Origin: Spirogloea muscicola
Taxonomy: Eukaryota > Streptophyta > Zygnematophyceae > Spirogloeales > Spirogloeaceae
NCBI GenBank assembly: GCA_009602725.1
Contig: WELB01000119.1
Coordinates: forward strand, 216,409-241,391
Direction: 5' to 3'
DNA: 24,983 bases
Shown here: one piece after another, positions 23,407 through 24,983 of the stretch
How positions within the stretch are numbered: position 1 is the stretch's first letter
Layout: each line of letters begins with the position of its first letter
Position numbers and translations under genes: made by a program
Notes under the pieces: generated by a model
Database searches by the model: none
What the model was told of the DNA's origin: nothing
The model's input: only the letters and a program-made list of their open reading frames with translations

Positions 23407-24022
23407 GCCTCCAGCACCTCGGGGCAGGGAGGGGTCGTCTGCGCCAGGCAGTGGGCACGCTGCACAAAGCATCTGGTGAGCATAGCAAGCGCCAGCTGCG
23501 TATCCTGCAGGGGAGGCGGGCCACCGGCTGGAGGTGCTCCAGGAGCCAGTCGCGCAGTTGCCCGTCGACGAAAGACGGTGTGCCGACTGGGACCCCCAGG
23601 ATGGTGAGGCCGCCTGGGGGAGTCTGGCACCCGGGCGGCAGGGGCAAGGGGGCAGGGAGGCCACGCGGGAACCACGCGATGCACTTCTCGGGCCGGGTGG
23701 ACATGCCGAGGGCGGCCAGCTGCTGCTGGAAGGTGGCGGTGGCTGCTGACACAACCCCTGGGCCGACCAGTGTGGTGTCGTCGGCGTAGGACGGCAGGAG
23801 GACGCCGGGGTGCGCTGCCGCAGTGGCCTTGAGAGCGCGGTTGTGAGCCAGCTCAAAGAAAAACCCTGCCAGAGTATCCCCCTGGCGTGTGCCAGTCCTC
23901 GACTGCAGCGTCTCCACCTCGCCACTCCCTGTCCGGCAGAGAAGGTCGTTGGGCTGGCCGTAGCCAAGGCGGAAGAAGGGAAGGAGGGAAGGGAAGGCCG
24001 CTCGCAGCTACTCGGCGATGGC

Positions 24023-24125
24023 GCAGCGCTTACTGCTGTCTAAGTCCTTAGCACTCCAACTCCTTCAGACCTTGTCCATTCTTTTGGGCTGGCCTCTCCC
24101 AGCCACCAGTTAATCTGGCAGCGCT
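24023..24125 (+). mobile_element. 87-bp hairpin element with 8-bp target-site duplication in the RT region
   Basis: GCAGCGCT at 24023-24030 and 24118-24125 flanks 87 bp (24031-24117) that contain CAGACCTTGTCCATTC and the hairpin GGGCTGGCCTCTCCCAGCC (24085-24103). The host sequence on the minus strand codes FNSVER before the insertion and CAIAE after it, which join in frame once one duplication copy is removed. The insert lies opposite in orientation to its host LINE. It carries no coding part that I can see, so it is a non-autonomous or extremely truncated copy. Confidence 0.75.
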
Positions 24126-24485
24126 CTACGCTGTTGAAGGCGTTTTGGACATCGACAGCCAGGACCATCCAGTCAGGGTGGAGATCCAGGGCCGCGCGGA
24201 CGCCGTGGACGACAGCCTCCCCGCCGCTGCGTAGCCCAGCGCCATATTGATGTGGGGCAAGGTGGGTCTGCGCCTGCCCGAGATGTTGCTGCCACAGCGT
24301 GCGGGCCACCAGCCAGTACAGAACCTCGCCGATGGCGGTGGGGCGGACTCCGCCATTGGCCTTGGCGATGGCGAGGAGGTTGCTGGAGCGGAGCACCGAG
24401 CGGGTGGCAGCAGGGACTTTGTCCTGGGCCACGAGCTGACAGACTTGGAGCAGCGCCTGGAAGTCGGAGGCCCATCTAACGACAC

Positions 24486-24657
24486 ACTGTTACCTTGGCC
24501 ACCTTAGCATTGCTTAGCATAGGGCTTCGTTTCACGTAACACCATCACTTTGCCCCCGGCGTGGGCAGAGTTTCCCCTCTCGCGGCAGCGCGATGACGCG
24601 ACCGCACCATTTCTCAGCACCAGCGGCCAAGGCCCGCCGCCCCTCGTGTGCCCGCCG

Positions 24658-24698
<41 letters not shown>

Positions 24699-24726
24699 AG
24701 CGTCTGAAGCGGGCTGGCGGGCACAG
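24486..24726 (+). other. Non-coding stretch with a CCG repeat before the deSI exon
   Basis: It lies between the RT start of the LINE and the acceptor at 24726. It contains (CCG)n at about 24651-24697 and ends CGGGCACAG, the presumed 3' splice site. No part of the missing N-terminal half of the peptidase (with the catalytic His) can be read in any frame. Confidence 0.5.
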
Positions 24727-24983
24727 GTGTTCGAGGAGGAGTGGTCGTTCGGGTACTGCGAGGCCGGGACGGGCGTCTTCGCGTGCGCGCCGCGGCGGAA
24801 CCCCATGTACACGTACCGCGAGTCCGTGCACCTGGGCGTCACGGCGCACAGCGCCGCCAAGGTGGCGTACCTCGTTGTGGAGCTCAAGCGCGAGTGGCAG
24901 GGCCGGCAGTACGACCTCCTCAAGCGCAACTGCAACCACTTCTGCGACGCCTTCTGCCAGCGCCTCGGCGTCGGCCGCATCCC
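24727..24983 (+). CDS. PPPDE/deSI-type thiol peptidase (DUF862), C-terminal exon, partial
   Basis: After an AG acceptor at 24726 an open frame of 85 codons runs off the window. It reads VFEEEWSFGYCEAGTGVF, PMYTYRESVHLG, VVELKREWQG, then YDLLKRNCNHFCDAFC and GVGRIP, a close match to plant deSI-like proteins. These are cysteine peptidases that remove SUMO or ubiquitin; the Cys of RNCNHFCD is the catalytic residue (codon 69 of this exon). The partner His lies in the N-terminal part (GVEVYG-type motif), which is not visible. That part must be in an exon beyond the LINE nest or be lost. Codon use is GC-rich, like the other cellular exons. Family assignment is firm; intactness of the gene is not. 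Confidence 0.82.
   Translation, partial: MFEEEWSFGYCEAGTGVFACAPRRNPMYTYRESVHLGVTAHSAAKVAYLVVELKREWQGRQYDLLKRNCNHFCDAFCQRLGVGRI

Larger units (their letters stand above)
21738..24485 (-). pseudogene. Non-LTR retrotransposon (LINE) with reverse transcriptase and restriction-like endonuclease, disrupted
   Basis: Read on the minus strand: RT start at 24432-24120 (NLLAIAKANGGVRPTAIGEV; GEAVVHGVR; motif A AVDVQNAFNSVER), motif B RTGTRQGDTLAGFFFELA, motif C YADD (23788-23777), ILGVPVG, and RCFVQRAHCLAQ up to YTKF at 23395. The frame resumes at YTKFDAGVMESVAALIRHPS (about 23205), then LPPAM, GSWAQVATSVAQRFLHDG, RLLGLPPPCPIFRC, FGIFQEAGYTVAMEN, RIIADVVTTDVV (about 22180-22140), WLDLLARLARRAV, and the end SDVRLLTRNY at 21738. 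The copy is dead: an 87-bp insertion splits it after motif A, a 187-bp insertion follows YTKF, a duplication shifts the frame near 22.2 kb, and further frame changes occur. The part before RT is missing upstream of 24485. The protein would nick target DNA and reverse-transcribe its RNA there. Confidence 0.85.

Noticed and set aside
24549-24726. N-terminal exon of the deSI gene ending at GTGAGC (24698)
   Set aside because: The intron would be only 29 nt and the upstream reading has none of the conserved N-terminal motif or His.

Overview
The window looks like nuclear DNA of a green alga, probably trebouxiophyte-like. The evidence is intron-dense genes with short exons and introns of mostly 50-350 bp, a chloroplast D1-type processing protease, TTTAGGG-type telomere-like repeats inside an intron, GC-rich 5' ends, and TGTAA as the only plausible polyadenylation motif. 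I have not identified the species. All exon models were spliced by hand from splice signals, reading phase and family conservation.

Layout: (1) 1-895, the C-terminal end of a non-LTR retrotransposon (LINE) with a CCHC-like motif and a restriction-like endonuclease domain. (2) 1053-4044 (+), a six-exon CIR1-like gene (682 aa). (3) 4045-5666, an intergenic stretch between convergent genes. (4) 5667-8787 (-), a CtpA/S41 C-terminal processing protease gene with at least 11 exons, interrupted in its transit-peptide exon by 111 A plus one N (an assembly gap), and with a LINE tail in intron 2. (5) 8788-11365, a GC-rich upstream region, then about 1.5 kb crowded with a short hairpin repeat, then two truncated LINE 3' ends. 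(6) 11726-19985 (+), a 28-exon gene for a FUSC/ALMT-like membrane protein (1058 aa, two membrane modules). (7) 19986-20800, its 3' region and weak unassigned exon-like ORFs. (8) 20800-24485, a LINE nest on the minus strand: a reverse transcriptase/endonuclease copy broken by two smaller insertions, each with its own target-site duplication, and by an internal duplication. (9) 24727-24983 (+), one exon of a PPPDE/deSI-type peptidase running off the window.

The most interesting signal is the hairpin repeat, a GGGCTGGC...GCCAGCCC-like stem-loop seen at least 18 times in both orientations. It makes up the 3' UTR of the minus-strand LINEs. A 187-bp copy consisting only of the last codons plus this tail sits inside another LINE, flanked by a perfect 13-bp target-site duplication. 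An 87-bp hairpin unit sits in the RT region with an 8-bp duplication. This suggests that the hairpin tail is what the LINE machinery recognises for reverse transcription, and that very short tail-only copies spread on their own.

The cellular genes (CIR1-like nuclear RNA/transcription factor, thylakoid protease, membrane transporter-like protein, deSI peptidase) have no evident shared pathway.
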